NCBI RefSeq assembly: GCF_001598435.1
Contig: NZ_BCYY01000021.1
Coordinates: forward strand, 1 to 64,000
Source of the DNA: Sphingomonas pituitosa NBRC 102491
GTDB taxonomy: Bacteria > Pseudomonadota > Alphaproteobacteria > Sphingomonadales > Sphingomonadaceae
Direction of reading: 5' to 3'
DNA length: 64,000 nucleotides
This document shows positions 35,700 to 45,049 of this stretch, piece after piece. A program made the translations under genes and the position numbers. How positions within the stretch are numbered: position 1 is the stretch's first letter; each line of letters starts with the position of its first letter. Under the pieces are notes generated by a model. It did not search any database. It was given only the letters and a program-made list of their open reading frames with translations, and was not told the DNA's origin.

Positions 35700-35750
35700 T
35701 GGGACGGGAGTGGTCTGGCGCTCGCCCCAAGAATCGCTACATCGACGCGC

Positions 35751-36533
35751 GTGAAGATCGCCTCCTGGAACATCAACTCCGTCCGCTTCCGCATCGCTAT
35801 CGTCGAGCAGTTTCTGCGCGAGGAAGCCCCCGACATCCTTTGTCTCCAGGAGACCAAGGTGATCGACGGCGATTTCCCCGAGGCGCCGTTCCACGATCTC
35901 GGCTACACCCATGTCATCAAGCACGGCCAGCGGATGCACCACGGCGTCGCGATCGTCAGCCGCGTTCCGCTGGTCGAGGACGACCGACTCGACTGGCAGG
36001 CGAACCAGGAAGCCCGGCACGTCGGCGTGCGGCTGCCGAACGGCGTGCGACTGGAGAATGTCTATGTCCCCGCCGGCGGCGACGTGCCCGATCGGGAGGT
36101 GAACCCCAAGTTCGGCCAGAAGCTCGATTTCGTCCAGCGGATGACCGAATGGTCGGAAACCCTGAACGTGCCCACGATCCTCACCGGCGACTTCAACATC
36201 GCCCCGCTCGAATCGGACGTGTGGAGCCACAAGCAGCTGCTCGACGTGGTCAGCCATACGCCGATCGAGGTCGAGGCGCTGGGGCGGCTGCAGGCGGCGC
36301 ATGGCTGGGTCGATCTCGGCCGCAAGTTCATCCCGGCGCCGGCGCGCTGCTTCACCTGGTGGAGCTACCGTGCGAAGGACTGGGCCGCCTCCGATCGCGG
36401 ACGGCGGCTCGACCATATGTGGGCGAGCCCGGCGGTTGCGGACAAGGCCACGGCGCACAAGGTATGCGAACCGTGCCGCTCGTGGCTCAAGCCCTCGGAC
36501 CATGTGCCGATCGTGACGGAGTTCGACTTTTGA
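35751..36533 (+). CDS. xth: Exodeoxyribonuclease III
   Basis: The 260-residue AP endonuclease/3'-5' exonuclease opens with KIASWNINSVRFR, then CLQETKV (metal-binding Glu), an ILTGDFNIAP segment with the active-site Asp-Asn, RRLDHMWAS and the C-terminal SDHVPI His. It repairs abasic sites. The start is GTG at 35751. Its TGA overlaps the TTG start of ribA as TTGA. Confidence 0.96.
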   Translation: MKIASWNINSVRFRIAIVEQFLREEAPDILCLQETKVIDGDFPEAPFHDLGYTHVIKHGQRMHHGVAIVSRVPLVEDDRLDWQANQEARHVGVRLPNGVRLENVYVPAGGDVPDREVNPKFGQKLDFVQRMTEWSETLNVPTILTGDFNIAPLESDVWSHKQLLDVVSHTPIEVEALGRLQAAHGWVDLGRKFIPAPARCFTWWSYRAKDWAASDRGRRLDHMWASPAVADKATAHKVCEPCRSWLKPSDHVPIVTEFDF

Positions 36534-37588
36534 CGAGTGCCCGTGCCGCCGCCGAAGCCGTCGATGCGCTGCGCCGCGGCTGGCCGATCGCCATCCGGGG
36601 TGCGGAAGGCACGCTACGCTTGCTCGCGATCGAGACCGGCGACACGGAGCGACTGGCGGCGTTCGATCCCGCCGGAAGCGCGCCGGTGCTTCTCTCGGCC
36701 GGCCGCGCGGCGACGCTGAAGCTCGCCAACCAGCGCGACGCGGCGACGCCCGATGCGCCGGTGTTGGTCGAGCGGGTGGACTGGCTCGACTTTGACGCGG
36801 CGACGGCGCTGGCCGACCCGCAGTTCGATCTCGCCACGCCGCTGAAGGGCCCCTTTCGCGCGATCCCGGTGGTGCAGGCCGACGCCGCCGCGGCGGCGCT
36901 GCGGCTGGCCCGTATCGCGGGGCTGCTGCCGGCCTTCTTCGTGCTCGAGGACGCCTCAGCGAGCGCTGTCACCCTTGCCGATATCGACGCGCACGAGGAT
37001 GCCGACCGCCTGCGCATCGTCGGCCGCGCCCGGCTGCCGGTGGAGGCCGCCGAAGACGCCGAGATCGTCGCCTTCCGCACCGACGAGATGCCCGGCGAGC
37101 ATATCGCGCTGCTGATCGGCCAGCCCAATGGCGAGGCGCCGCTGGTGCGCCTCCATAGCGAATGCCTGACCGGCGACATGCTCGGCAGCCTGAAATGCGA
37201 TTGCGGGCCGCAGCTCAAGGCGGCGATCGCGGAGATTTCGACGAGCGGCTGGGGCATCCTGCTCTATCTGCGCCAGGAAGGCCGCGGCATCGGCCTGATC
37301 AACAAGCTGCGCGCCTATGCGCTGCAGGACCAGGGCTTCGACACGGTCGATGCCAACACCCGGCTGGGCTTCGCGATCGACGCGCGCAACTTCCGGGTGG
37401 CGGCGCGGATGCTGACCCTGCTCGGCCAGCCACGCATCCGGCTGCTCACTAACAACCCGCAAAAGGTGGAGACGCTGCGCGCGGCGGGCGTGGACGTGCT
37501 GGAGCGCGTGCCGCACGTGCTGCCGGCGAACCCGCACAATGCGCGGTATCTGGCGACCAAGCGCGATCGGACGGGGCACGAGTTTTAA
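36530..37588 (+). CDS. ribA: GTP cyclohydrolase II with N-terminal extension
   Basis: The C-terminal 200 residues are GTP cyclohydrolase II, the first step of riboflavin synthesis. The zinc-binding pattern SECLTGDMLGSLKCDCG gives all three Cys ligands, followed by LRQEGRGIGL. The first about 150 residues are an extension with only distant similarity to a DHBP synthase (RibB) and no clear RibB active-site motif, so it is probably not bifunctional. The 352-residue length is usual for alphaproteobacteria. The start is TTG overlapping the xth stop. Confidence 0.92.
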   Translation: MTSARAAAEAVDALRRGWPIAIRGAEGTLRLLAIETGDTERLAAFDPAGSAPVLLSAGRAATLKLANQRDAATPDAPVLVERVDWLDFDAATALADPQFDLATPLKGPFRAIPVVQADAAAAALRLARIAGLLPAFFVLEDASASAVTLADIDAHEDADRLRIVGRARLPVEAAEDAEIVAFRTDEMPGEHIALLIGQPNGEAPLVRLHSECLTGDMLGSLKCDCGPQLKAAIAEISTSGWGILLYLRQEGRGIGLINKLRAYALQDQGFDTVDANTRLGFAIDARNFRVAARMLTLLGQPRIRLLTNNPQKVETLRAAGVDVLERVPHVLPANPHNARYLATKRDRTGHEF

Positions 37589-37607
37589 GGCCGCCTGCGC
37601 TACCTAA

Positions 37608-37639
37608 GCGTTTCCTCCCCTGCCAGGGGGAGGAAACGC
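37608..37639. terminator. Bidirectional terminator hairpin between ribA and the HAD gene
   Basis: A perfect 13-bp stem GCGTTTCCTCCCC/GGGGAGGAAACGC with a short loop lies between the two convergent genes. Its left arm TAAGCGTTTCCTCCC is repeated (inverted) after the flippase gene at 15939-15953. There is no T-tract, but its position fits transcription ending from both sides. Confidence 0.6.
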
Positions 37640-37641
37640 CG

Positions 37642-38340
37642 TCACGCGATCAGTCGGGCGACCTCGTCGAAATCATGGGCGATGTGCTGCACGCCCAGCG
37701 CCTTGAGCCGCTCGCCATGATCCGCCGCGCAGTGGGTGCCGGCGCACAGGCCGATCACCGTCGCGCCCGAGGCGACCGCGCCGGTCACGCCCACCGGCGA
37801 ATCCTCCAGGATCACGCACGCTTCGATCGGCACGCCCAGCGCAGCGGCGGCGTGGAGGTAGAGGTCCGGCGCCGGCTTGCCGCGCGTGACATGCTCGCGG
37901 CCGCTGAACAGCTTGTCGCCGAACAGGTCGCGCACGCCGAGATGGCGGAGATGCGTGTCGATCCAGTGCGTGGGGCTCGACGAGGCGATCGCCTTGGGCA
38001 GATCGGCGGGCAGGCTTTCGAGGAAGCGGAGCGCCCCCGCCACCGCCGGCAGGCCTTCCGAAAGCGCGCGGGCGTCTTCCTCGGCGCGGGCCGTGTGGAA
38101 GCCCTCGGGCACGGTGCGGCCGATCCAGCGCTCGATCGCGGCGAGGAAATCATGTCCCGCCAGCCCCATGAAATTCGCCATCGAATGTTCGGGCGTGGTC
38201 GGGTGGCCGATGCTGGTCAGGTAATCGGCGATCTGCTTGTTGCCGGCATATTCGCTCTCCAGCAGCACGCCGTCGAAATCGAACAGGATCGCATCGAACC
38301 GCACCGACAGCGTCTTCGGCATTCCGGACAGGTCGTTCAT
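37642..38340 (-). CDS. HAD-superfamily phosphatase (beta-phosphoglucomutase-like)
   Basis: The 232-residue hydrolase has the nucleophile motif DFDGVLLES near residues 20-28, the Ser in IASSSPTHW, the Lys in RGKPAPDLY and the acidic motif ILEDSPVGV. The helical cap between motifs I and II fits the GPH/beta-phosphoglucomutase group. The substrate is a small phosphorylated metabolite, not assignable. The ATG overlaps the yggS stop by 4 bases. Confidence 0.88.
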   Translation of the reverse strand: MNDLSGMPKTLSVRFDAILFDFDGVLLESEYAGNKQIADYLTSIGHPTTPEHSMANFMGLAGHDFLAAIERWIGRTVPEGFHTARAEEDARALSEGLPAVAGALRFLESLPADLPKAIASSSPTHWIDTHLRHLGVRDLFGDKLFSGREHVTRGKPAPDLYLHAAAALGVPIEACVILEDSPVGVTGAVASGATVIGLCAGTHCAADHGERLKALGVQHIAHDFDEVARLIA

Positions 38341-39005
38341 GCGCGCTCTCCGAACAGCGCCGTGCCGACGCGAACATGGGTGGCGCCGAGCGTCACCGCG
38401 GTCTCATAGTCGCTCGACATGCCCATGCTGAGCCCGTCCAGCCCCTGGTCGCGGGCCAGCTTGGCGAGCAGCGCGAAATAGGGGGCAGCCTCCAGACCCG
38501 CCGGCGGCACGCACATCAGGCCGGCGACGGGCAGATTCGCGGCGTGCGCCTCGGCGAGCAGCGCCGGGAGTTCGGCCACCGGGCAACCGCCCTTTTGCGC
38601 CTCGTCGCCGATGTTGACCTGGAGGAAGCAAGCCGGGCGGCGATCGGCCTTGTCCATCGCCTTGGCCAGCGCCGTCACCAGCGAGGGCCGATCGACCCCG
38701 TGGATCGCGTCGAACAGCGCAACGGCTTCCTCGGCCTTGTTCGACTGCAGCTGGCCGACCAGGTGCAGTTCGATCCCGGAAGTTGTCTCGCGCAACTGCG
38801 GCCACTTGCCCTGGGCTTCCTGGACGCGGTTCTCGCCGAACACGCGCTGCCCGGCGTCGATCAACGGCTGGATGGTTGCGGCGTCGTGCGTCTTGGAAAC
38901 CGCGATCAGGGTGATGTCGGCGGGCTTGCGGCCGGCGATCTTGGCGGCGCGGGCGATCGCGGTCTGCACCGCGGCGAGCCGCTGGCTGGCATCGTCTTGA
39001 AGCAT
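38337..39005 (-). CDS. yggS: PLP homeostasis protein, YggS/PROSC family
   Basis: This 222-residue protein binds PLP without known catalysis and helps keep vitamin B6 and amino acid pools balanced. The PLP Lys sits in LIAVSKTHDA, and FGENRVQEAQGK, HLVGQLQSNKA and GLSMGMSSDYETAV are the family hallmarks. I chose the ATG at 39005; the frame upstream lacks similarity. Co-transcribed with the HAD gene and divergent from the ThiE-like gene. Confidence 0.94.
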   Translation of the reverse strand: MLQDDASQRLAAVQTAIARAAKIAGRKPADITLIAVSKTHDAATIQPLIDAGQRVFGENRVQEAQGKWPQLRETTSGIELHLVGQLQSNKAEEAVALFDAIHGVDRPSLVTALAKAMDKADRRPACFLQVNIGDEAQKGGCPVAELPALLAEAHAANLPVAGLMCVPPAGLEAAPYFALLAKLARDQGLDGLSMGMSSDYETAVTLGATHVRVGTALFGERA

Positions 39006-39027
39006 GCGCCGGGCTATAGGCACGGAC

Positions 39028-39549
39028 ATGCGCCACCGCCACCCCCCTATCCCACGCCTTTGGTTGATGACTGACCCGCGACTGGGCGAGGAGTTATGGG
39101 ACGTGCTGGAGCGGCTGCCACGCGGCAGTGGGGTCATCTTCCGCCATTACCAGCTGCCCTCGGCAGAGCGGCGCGCGCTGTTCGCCCGCACCGCCAAGAT
39201 AGCGCGAAGGCGAGGACTCGTGCTGCTCCGCGCGGGCGCGACGCCGATGCGGGGCGAAGCGGGCACGCATGGGCGCCGCGGCTCGGGCATCATCACTTGG
39301 CCGGTCCATTCGCGCCGTGAGACGGTGACGGCGATCCGCGCGGGTGCCGATGCGCTGCTCGTCTCGCCGGTGTTCCCGACGCGCTCGCACCCAGGCGCAC
39401 GGGTGCTGGGCCCGGTGCGATTCGGTTTGCTGGTGCGCGGCGTCACGATCCCCGTCATCGCGCTGGGCGGCATGGATATGCAACAGGCCAGACGGCTCAG
39501 GTCTCTGGGAATTCACGGCTGGGCGGCGATCGACGCCTGGACCCGCTGA
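39028..39549 (+). CDS. Short thiamine phosphate synthase (ThiE/TenI)-like protein
   Basis: The 173-residue product keeps the C-terminal half of a ThiE barrel: AGADALLVSPVFPTRSHPGA with the family's PVFPT stretch and PVIALGGM. The N-terminal WLMTDPRL also fits. It is shorter than ThiE (about 210) and the GRRGSG region does not show the usual pyrimidine-phosphate site clearly, so it may not make thiamine phosphate. No other thi genes are nearby. Confidence 0.75.
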   Translation: MRHRHPPIPRLWLMTDPRLGEELWDVLERLPRGSGVIFRHYQLPSAERRALFARTAKIARRRGLVLLRAGATPMRGEAGTHGRRGSGIITWPVHSRRETVTAIRAGADALLVSPVFPTRSHPGARVLGPVRFGLLVRGVTIPVIALGGMDMQQARRLRSLGIHGWAAIDAWTR

Positions 39550-39550
39550 C

Positions 39551-40288
39551 TTAGAAGTGGAAGGCAGTGCCGATATAGATCGACTGGCTTTCGCGACGGG
39601 TATCGTCATTGAATTGCGTCAGGCGATCACGCTCGCTCTTGTACCGCACGCCGGCGGTCACATCGAGGCGGCGCGACACCGCATAAGAGCCGCCGAGATC
39701 GAACGAATAGCTGGGCTTGTCGCCGATCAGCACCGGCGTGCCCGCCAGCGGACGATCCTCGCTTGCCGCGATCCGGCCGCTCAGGCGCTTGCCCGCATAG
39801 CTGAGCGCGACTTCCGAACGATCGCGGCTGCCGGGCTGGATGCCCGCCATGTCGATGTGCGTCACGTCGCCCGAGACGGCGAAGCGACGCCAGCCCACCG
39901 CGACGCCGAGATTATAGGCGATCGGCGCCAGGCTGACCGAGGCCGGCTTGGCCGAAGCGACACGGCTGCCCGCATCGATCGCGCGATTCGAAGCAGCGCG
40001 AACCGCGACGGTGACACCGCGAGTCGACGCCGTGCGCGACTCGGCCGGAGTGAAGCGGAAGCCGGCACCGTTCATCCCGCTGCGCGCCAGCATGGCGGCG
40101 AGCTTCGGATCGGCAGCGGCCGGGGTGAACCCGCCGGCGCCTTGCAGCGCCAGGGGTGCGGGGCGAACGGCCGCCTTTAAAGCGCGGTCTCGTTCCTGTG
40201 CCTGGAGCGTGGGCGCGACGAGGAACCCGGCGGCGCAGATCGCCCCCAGCCCAAGTCCCGACATCCAACGTACCAAGCGCATTTGCAT
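39551..40288 (-). CDS. Hypothetical outer membrane beta-barrel protein
   Basis: The 245-residue protein has a signal peptide ending LQA/Q near residue 30, a central low-complexity Ala-rich part and alternating hydrophobic strands in the second half. It ends in AFHF, the terminal aromatic typical of BamA-inserted barrels. This fits a small porin-like or OmpA-like barrel. I do not recognise the specific family. It is convergent with the ThiE-like gene. Confidence 0.65.
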   Translation of the reverse strand: MQMRLVRWMSGLGLGAICAAGFLVAPTLQAQERDRALKAAVRPAPLALQGAGGFTPAAADPKLAAMLARSGMNGAGFRFTPAESRTASTRGVTVAVRAASNRAIDAGSRVASAKPASVSLAPIAYNLGVAVGWRRFAVSGDVTHIDMAGIQPGSRDRSEVALSYAGKRLSGRIAASEDRPLAGTPVLIGDKPSYSFDLGGSYAVSRRLDVTAGVRYKSERDRLTQFNDDTRRESQSIYIGTAFHF

Positions 40289-40331
40289 ACCTCTCTAATG
40301 GTGGGCTCTACCATGGAATCAAAGTGACGTT

Positions 40332-40371
40332 CCACCGGTGGCAGCAATTTTCCCGGAGTGTTGCATGCAAC
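40332..40371. promoter_or_regulatory. Two short palindromes between the outer membrane protein and DUF3576 genes
   Basis: CCACCGGTGG (40332-40341) and GTTGCATGCAAC (40360-40371) are perfect palindromes in a 201-base divergent gap. They could be operators, though short palindromes are common in GC-rich DNA. Confidence 0.3.
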
Positions 40372-40489
40372 CCACAGAATCGTACCAGATGCGACCAATC
40401 AGGGACCAGCGCGTCGGCCTTGCTCCCGCCACATCCCGCCCTATAGATGCTGGCACTCATTCCCTTGCCCGGTAGGAAGTACGACGTCC

Positions 40490-40924
40490 ATGAACCGCCT
40501 GTTGCGCTTTGCGATCCTGGGGTCGCTCGCTGTTTCCGCCTCCGCCTGCAGCCACCAGAAGAAGGGCGTGAACGCGGATCTGGCGGCGTCGAAGGTCACG
40601 ACGATCGGCGTCAACGCCTATCTGTGGCGCGCCACGCTGGACACGCTGAGCTTCATGCCGCTGCTCCAGACCGATTCGAACGGCGGCGTGATCGTTACCG
40701 ACTGGTATGTGAACCCCAACGTCCCCACCGAGCGGATGAAGGTGACGGTGACCGTGCTCGACCAGGATCTGCGCGCCGATGCGCTGCGGGTCGCGGCGCT
40801 GCGCGAAGTGAACCGGGGCGGCGCCTGGGTCTCGGCCCCCGTGCAGGCTGCTACCGTCCAGAAGCTCGAGGATATCATCCTGACCCGTGCCCGCGATCTG
40901 CGCCGCGCGGCCGTCGCCAACTAA
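40490..40924 (+). CDS. DUF3576 family lipoprotein
   Basis: The 144-residue product carries a lipobox (SASAC, Cys20) after a hydrophobic leader, so it should be a lipoprotein. The body matches the alphaproteobacterial DUF3576 family, with GVNAYLWRATLDTL near 40-53 and GGVIVTDWYVNP near 67-78. It is placed 13 bases before leuS, as in related genomes, and probably concerns the cell envelope, but no function is known. Confidence 0.85.
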   Translation: MNRLLRFAILGSLAVSASACSHQKKGVNADLAASKVTTIGVNAYLWRATLDTLSFMPLLQTDSNGGVIVTDWYVNPNVPTERMKVTVTVLDQDLRADALRVAALREVNRGGAWVSAPVQAATVQKLEDIILTRARDLRRAAVAN

Positions 40925-40937
40925 CCGGAAGTACAAC

Positions 40938-43469
40938 ATGGCGTCTCGCTTCAATCCCTTGAAGGCGGACGCGGCGTGGCAGAAGGCGTGGGAGGAAAAC
41001 CGCACCTTCGCCGCCCGCGACGATTCGCCCAAGCCGAAGTCCTATGTGCTCGAGATGTTCCCCTATCCCTCGGGGCGCATCCATATGGGCCATGTGCGCA
41101 ACTACACGATGGGCGACGTGCTGGCGCGCTTCCGCCGGATGAAGGGCATGGAAGTGCTCCATCCGATGGGCTGGGACGCCTTCGGCATGCCCGCCGAAAA
41201 TGCCGCGATGGAAAAGAAGGTCCATCCGGGCGCCTGGACCCGCCAGAACATCGCGACGATGAAGGCGCAGCTCAAGCGGCTGGGCTTCGCACTCGACTGG
41301 ACGCGCGAGATCGCCACCTGCGAGCCCGACTATTACGGCCAGGAACAGTCGCTGTTCCTCGACCTGTATGAAGCCGGCCTGGTCTACCGCAAGGAAAGCG
41401 CGGTCAACTGGGACCCGGTCGACATGACCGTGCTCGCCAACGAGCAGGTGATCGACGGGCGCGGCTGGCGCTCGGGCGCGCTGGTCGAGCGGCGCAAGCT
41501 CAACCAGTGGTTCCTCAAGATCACCGATTTCGCCGACGATTTGCTCGAAGGGCTGCAGGGCCTCGAGCATTGGCCGGACAAGGTGAAGCTGATGCAGGAA
41601 AACTGGATCGGCAAGTCGGAAGGCCTGCAGTTCACCTGGAGCCTGTCGAACGGCGAGGGGCTGACCGTCTACACCACACGACCGGACACGATCTTCGGCG
41701 CGAGCTTCGTCGCGATCGCGGCGGACCATCCCATCGCGCAGCAGCTCGCTGCGGGCAATCCGGAAGTCCAGGCGTTCATCGAGCGCTGCAAGCAGGGCGG
41801 CACCACCGCCGCCGAGCTGGAGACGCAGGAAAAGCTCGGCTGGAACACCGGCCTCACCGCGCAGCACCCGTTCGACGCGAACTGGCAGGTGCCGGTCTAC
41901 ATCGCGAACTTCGTGCTGATGGACTATGGCACCGGCGCCGTGTTCGGCGTGCCGGCGCACGACCAGCGCGACTTCGAATTCGCCACCAAATACGCGCTGC
42001 CGATCCGCCGCGTCGTCTCCGAAGGCGACAAGACCGCAGCCGAATTCGACGGCTCTGAGGCCTATACCGGCCCCGGCACGCTGGTGAACTCGCACTTCCT
42101 CGACGGCCTCGATGTCGCAGAGGCCAAGCGCGAAGTCATCCGCCGCGCCGAGGAAGGCAATTGGGGCACCGGCAGCACCGTGTGGCGCCTGCGCGACTGG
42201 GGCGTCAGCCGCCAGCGCTACTGGGGCACCCCGATCCCGATCATCCATTGCGAGGATTGCGGGCCCGTCGGCGTGCCGAAGGACCAGCTGCCGGTCACGC
42301 TGCCCGAGGATGTGTCGTTCGACGTCCCCGGCAACCCGCTCGACCGGCACGCGACGTGGAAGCATGTCGATTGCCCGAAATGCGGCAAGCCCGCGCGGCG
42401 CGAAACCGACACGCTCGACACCTTCGTCGATTCGAGCTGGTATTTCCTGCGCTTCGCCAGCCAGCCCTCGGACCAGCCGTTCGACAAGGCGGTGGCCGAG
42501 CAGTGGCTGCCGGTCGGCCAGTATATCGGCGGCGTCGAGCATGCGATCCTGCACCTGCTCTACGCCCGCTTCTTCACCCGCGCGCTGCGCCATATCGGCC
42601 GCATCGACGTGGCCGAGCCGTTCGCCGGGCTGTTCACGCAGGGCATGGTCACGCACGCCAGCTACTACCAGCTGGAAGAGCATGACGGGCTCGAGCGGAA
42701 ACTCTATTTCGAACCGACCCAGGTCTCGTTCCGCGCCGACGGATCGGCCTATCTGACCGACACCGGCGCCGAAGTGACCGTCGGCCGCGTCGAGAAGATG
42801 TCGAAGTCGAAGAAGAACACCGTCGACCCGACCGAGATCGTCGACCAGTATGGCGCCGACGCGACCCGCTGGTTTGTGCTGTCGGACAGCCCGCCCGAGC
42901 GCGACCTGGAATGGAGCGAAAGCGGCATCGAAGGCGCATGGCGCTTCGTCAACCGGCTGTGGCGCCTGTTCGACGGGCTGGAGAATGCGGAAGGCGAGGA
43001 CAAGGATCTCGACCGCAAGCTCCACCGCACCATCGCCGGCGTCGCCGAGGACATCGAGGCGCTGACCTTCAACAAGGCCGTCGCCAAGCTTTACGAGCTG
43101 ACCGCGGCGATCGAGAAGGCCAAGCCCTCCGCCTCGCGCACCGCCGCGATCCGCGCGCTGGTCCGCATCGTCGCACCGATGGTGCCGCACATCGCCGAAG
43201 AGGCTTGGGCGGCGCTGGGCGAGACTGGCATGATCGCCGATGCCGCCTGGCCCGAGGTCGATCCGGCGCTGCTGATCGACGACGAGGTGACCATCGCGGT
43301 GCAGGTCAACGGCAAGCTGCGCGATACGCTGGTGATGCCGAAGGGTGCCGCCAAGGATATCGTCGAGGCCGCGGCACTTGCATCGGACAAGATCGTTCGG
43401 TCGCTCGAAGGCAAGGCGCCGCGCAAGATCATCGTGGTGCCCGATCGATTGGTGAACATCGTCGCATGA
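40938..43469 (+). CDS. leuS: Leucine-tRNA ligase
   Basis: The 843-residue class I synthetase has the HIGH-type HMGH motif at residues 49-52, an editing domain in the middle, a zinc-like pair CEDC/CPKC, the KMSKS motif near residue 620 and the terminal anticodon domain. It charges tRNA-Leu and edits isoleucine and norvaline. GGAAG precedes the ATG at 40938. The stop overlaps lptE as ATGA. Confidence 0.97.
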   Translation: MASRFNPLKADAAWQKAWEENRTFAARDDSPKPKSYVLEMFPYPSGRIHMGHVRNYTMGDVLARFRRMKGMEVLHPMGWDAFGMPAENAAMEKKVHPGAWTRQNIATMKAQLKRLGFALDWTREIATCEPDYYGQEQSLFLDLYEAGLVYRKESAVNWDPVDMTVLANEQVIDGRGWRSGALVERRKLNQWFLKITDFADDLLEGLQGLEHWPDKVKLMQENWIGKSEGLQFTWSLSNGEGLTVYTTRPDTIFGASFVAIAADHPIAQQLAAGNPEVQAFIERCKQGGTTAAELETQEKLGWNTGLTAQHPFDANWQVPVYIANFVLMDYGTGAVFGVPAHDQRDFEFATKYALPIRRVVSEGDKTAAEFDGSEAYTGPGTLVNSHFLDGLDVAEAKREVIRRAEEGNWGTGSTVWRLRDWGVSRQRYWGTPIPIIHCEDCGPVGVPKDQLPVTLPEDVSFDVPGNPLDRHATWKHVDCPKCGKPARRETDTLDTFVDSSWYFLRFASQPSDQPFDKAVAEQWLPVGQYIGGVEHAILHLLYARFFTRALRHIGRIDVAEPFAGLFTQGMVTHASYYQLEEHDGLERKLYFEPTQVSFRADGSAYLTDTGAEVTVGRVEKMSKSKKNTVDPTEIVDQYGADATRWFVLSDSPPERDLEWSESGIEGAWRFVNRLWRLFDGLENAEGEDKDLDRKLHRTIAGVAEDIEALTFNKAVAKLYELTAAIEKAKPSASRTAAIRALVRIVAPMVPHIAEEAWAALGETGMIADAAWPEVDPALLIDDEVTIAVQVNGKLRDTLVMPKGAAKDIVEAAALASDKIVRSLEGKAPRKIIVVPDRLVNIVA

Positions 43470-43969
43470 ACAAGTCCGTCGCCCTGCTCGCCCCCCTCGC
43501 GCTCGCGCTTTCGGCGTGCGGGCTGCATCCGATGTACCAGGGGGGCAGCGGCGGCGCGGTCGCGACGACGCTGTCGGCGGTCGAAGTCGCGCCGATCCAG
43601 GGCCAGTCGGGCTGGCTGGTGTCGAATGCGCTCAAGGACCGGCTGGCGAACAATGCCGGCGCGGCGGCCTATCGGCTCGAAGTGAAGCTCGACGACCAGA
43701 TCATCGGCCTGGGCGTGCGGCGCGACGACTCGGTCTCGCGCGAGCGACGGACGCTGCGCGCGCGTTACCAGCTGATCGACCTGCGGAGCGGCCAGGTGGT
43801 GCTGGATGCCACGGCGGGCTCTGACGCCGGTATCGACGTGGTCGGGTCCGAATATGCCACGATCGCGGCGGAGAAGTCGGCACTCGAGCGGCTCTCGGGC
43901 ATCGTCGCCGACCAGATCGTCGCGCGGCTCGCGCGCACCGTCCGCGAGGGCGGCGCGCGGGTGAAGTGA
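43466..43969 (+). CDS. lptE: LptE-like lipoprotein of the LPS assembly complex
   Basis: The 167-residue product has a lipobox ALSACG with Cys18, followed by GLHPMY, the alphaproteobacterial LptE hallmark. LptE plugs the LptD barrel in the outer membrane. It lies between leuS and holA, as in many proteobacteria, with 4-base overlaps at both ends. Sphingomonads carry glycosphingolipids instead of typical LPS, so the substrate here may differ. Confidence 0.85.
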   Translation: MNKSVALLAPLALALSACGLHPMYQGGSGGAVATTLSAVEVAPIQGQSGWLVSNALKDRLANNAGAAAYRLEVKLDDQIIGLGVRRDDSVSRERRTLRARYQLIDLRSGQVVLDATAGSDAGIDVVGSEYATIAAEKSALERLSGIVADQIVARLARTVREGGARVK

Positions 43970-44988
43970 AGGCGAACGCGGGCCAGATCCGCGCAGCGGT
44001 AGAGGCACCCAAGCCCGATACACGACTCTATCTGCTCCACGGCCCCGACGAGGCAGGCGCCGCCGATCTCGCGGCGCGGCTCGGCAAGGCGCTGGGGCCG
44101 GACGTCGAGCGGATCGACATCGACATGAAGATGCTGCGCGACCAGCCCGGGCTGCTGGCCGACGAGGCGGCGTCGCTGTCGCTGTTCGGGGGCGCGCGCT
44201 ACATCCGGGTTTCCAATATCGAGGAAGGCGCGGCCGAGGCGATCGCGCTGCTGCTCGGCGCCGAGCGCGCGGGCAATCCGGTGGTGGCGATCGGCCCCAA
44301 CCTCAAGACCAGCGGCAAGCTGGTCAAGGCGGCGATCGCCGCGCCCAGTGCGATGGCCTTCGCCTGCTATGTCCCCGAGGGCGCAGGCGCGGCGCAGCTG
44401 GCGGGTACGATCGCGCGCGAGCATGGCCTGCGCCTCACCGGCGACGTGCCGCACCGGATGGCGGCGGCGGCCAATGGCGACCGCGCGATCCTCACCCGCG
44501 AGATCGAGAAGCTGGCGCTGTTCCTCGACGCCGATCATGAACATCCGCGCGATGCCGACGGCGCCGCGCTCGATGCGATCGGCGCGGACCTCGGCGAAGG
44601 CGAGCTGTTCGGTGCGATCGAGGCGATCCTCGACGGCCGGGTGACTCAAGTCGGCGAGGAGCTGGCCAAGCTCGGCGAAGGCGGCGGCTCGGCGATACCG
44701 CTGATGCGCCAGCTGGTCCGCCGACTGATGACGCTGGCAGAACTCCGCGCCGAGATGGACCAGGGCGCCAGCATCGACGACGCGATGGAGCGCCACCGTG
44801 TCTTCTTCAAGGAACGCCCCGCCACCGGCCGCGCGCTCCGCCGCTGGGGCGCGCCACAGATCGCGCGGGCGATCGAGCGGGTACGCCAGACCGAGCGGGC
44901 GATGATGTCCTCGGGCAGCGCGGGGGAATTGCTGGCCGAGGTGGAATGCGTGGCGATCGCGCGGGCTGCGGCGCGCGCGAAGGGCTGA
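43966..44988 (+). CDS. holA: DNA polymerase III subunit delta
   Basis: The 340-residue delta subunit opens the beta clamp in the clamp loader. It shows LYLLHGPDEAG near residues 21-31, the ATPase-like but degenerate fold, and a helical C-terminal domain. It starts GTG at 43966, overlapping lptE by 4 bases. The leuS-lptE-holA order is conserved. Confidence 0.93.
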   Translation: MKANAGQIRAAVEAPKPDTRLYLLHGPDEAGAADLAARLGKALGPDVERIDIDMKMLRDQPGLLADEAASLSLFGGARYIRVSNIEEGAAEAIALLLGAERAGNPVVAIGPNLKTSGKLVKAAIAAPSAMAFACYVPEGAGAAQLAGTIAREHGLRLTGDVPHRMAAAANGDRAILTREIEKLALFLDADHEHPRDADGAALDAIGADLGEGELFGAIEAILDGRVTQVGEELAKLGEGGGSAIPLMRQLVRRLMTLAELRAEMDQGASIDDAMERHRVFFKERPATGRALRRWGAPQIARAIERVRQTERAMMSSGSAGELLAEVECVAIARAAARAKG

Positions 44989-45049
44989 CTCGATCTTCCC
45001 CGTTGCTGGAAGGATCTGGGGGATTCCCTTCTCTCCGCGCCCATGCTTC

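Noticed and set aside
36530..36980. RibA N-terminal part as an active DHBP synthase
   Set aside because: None of the usual RibB active-site motifs are visible, so a bifunctional RibBA call is not supported.
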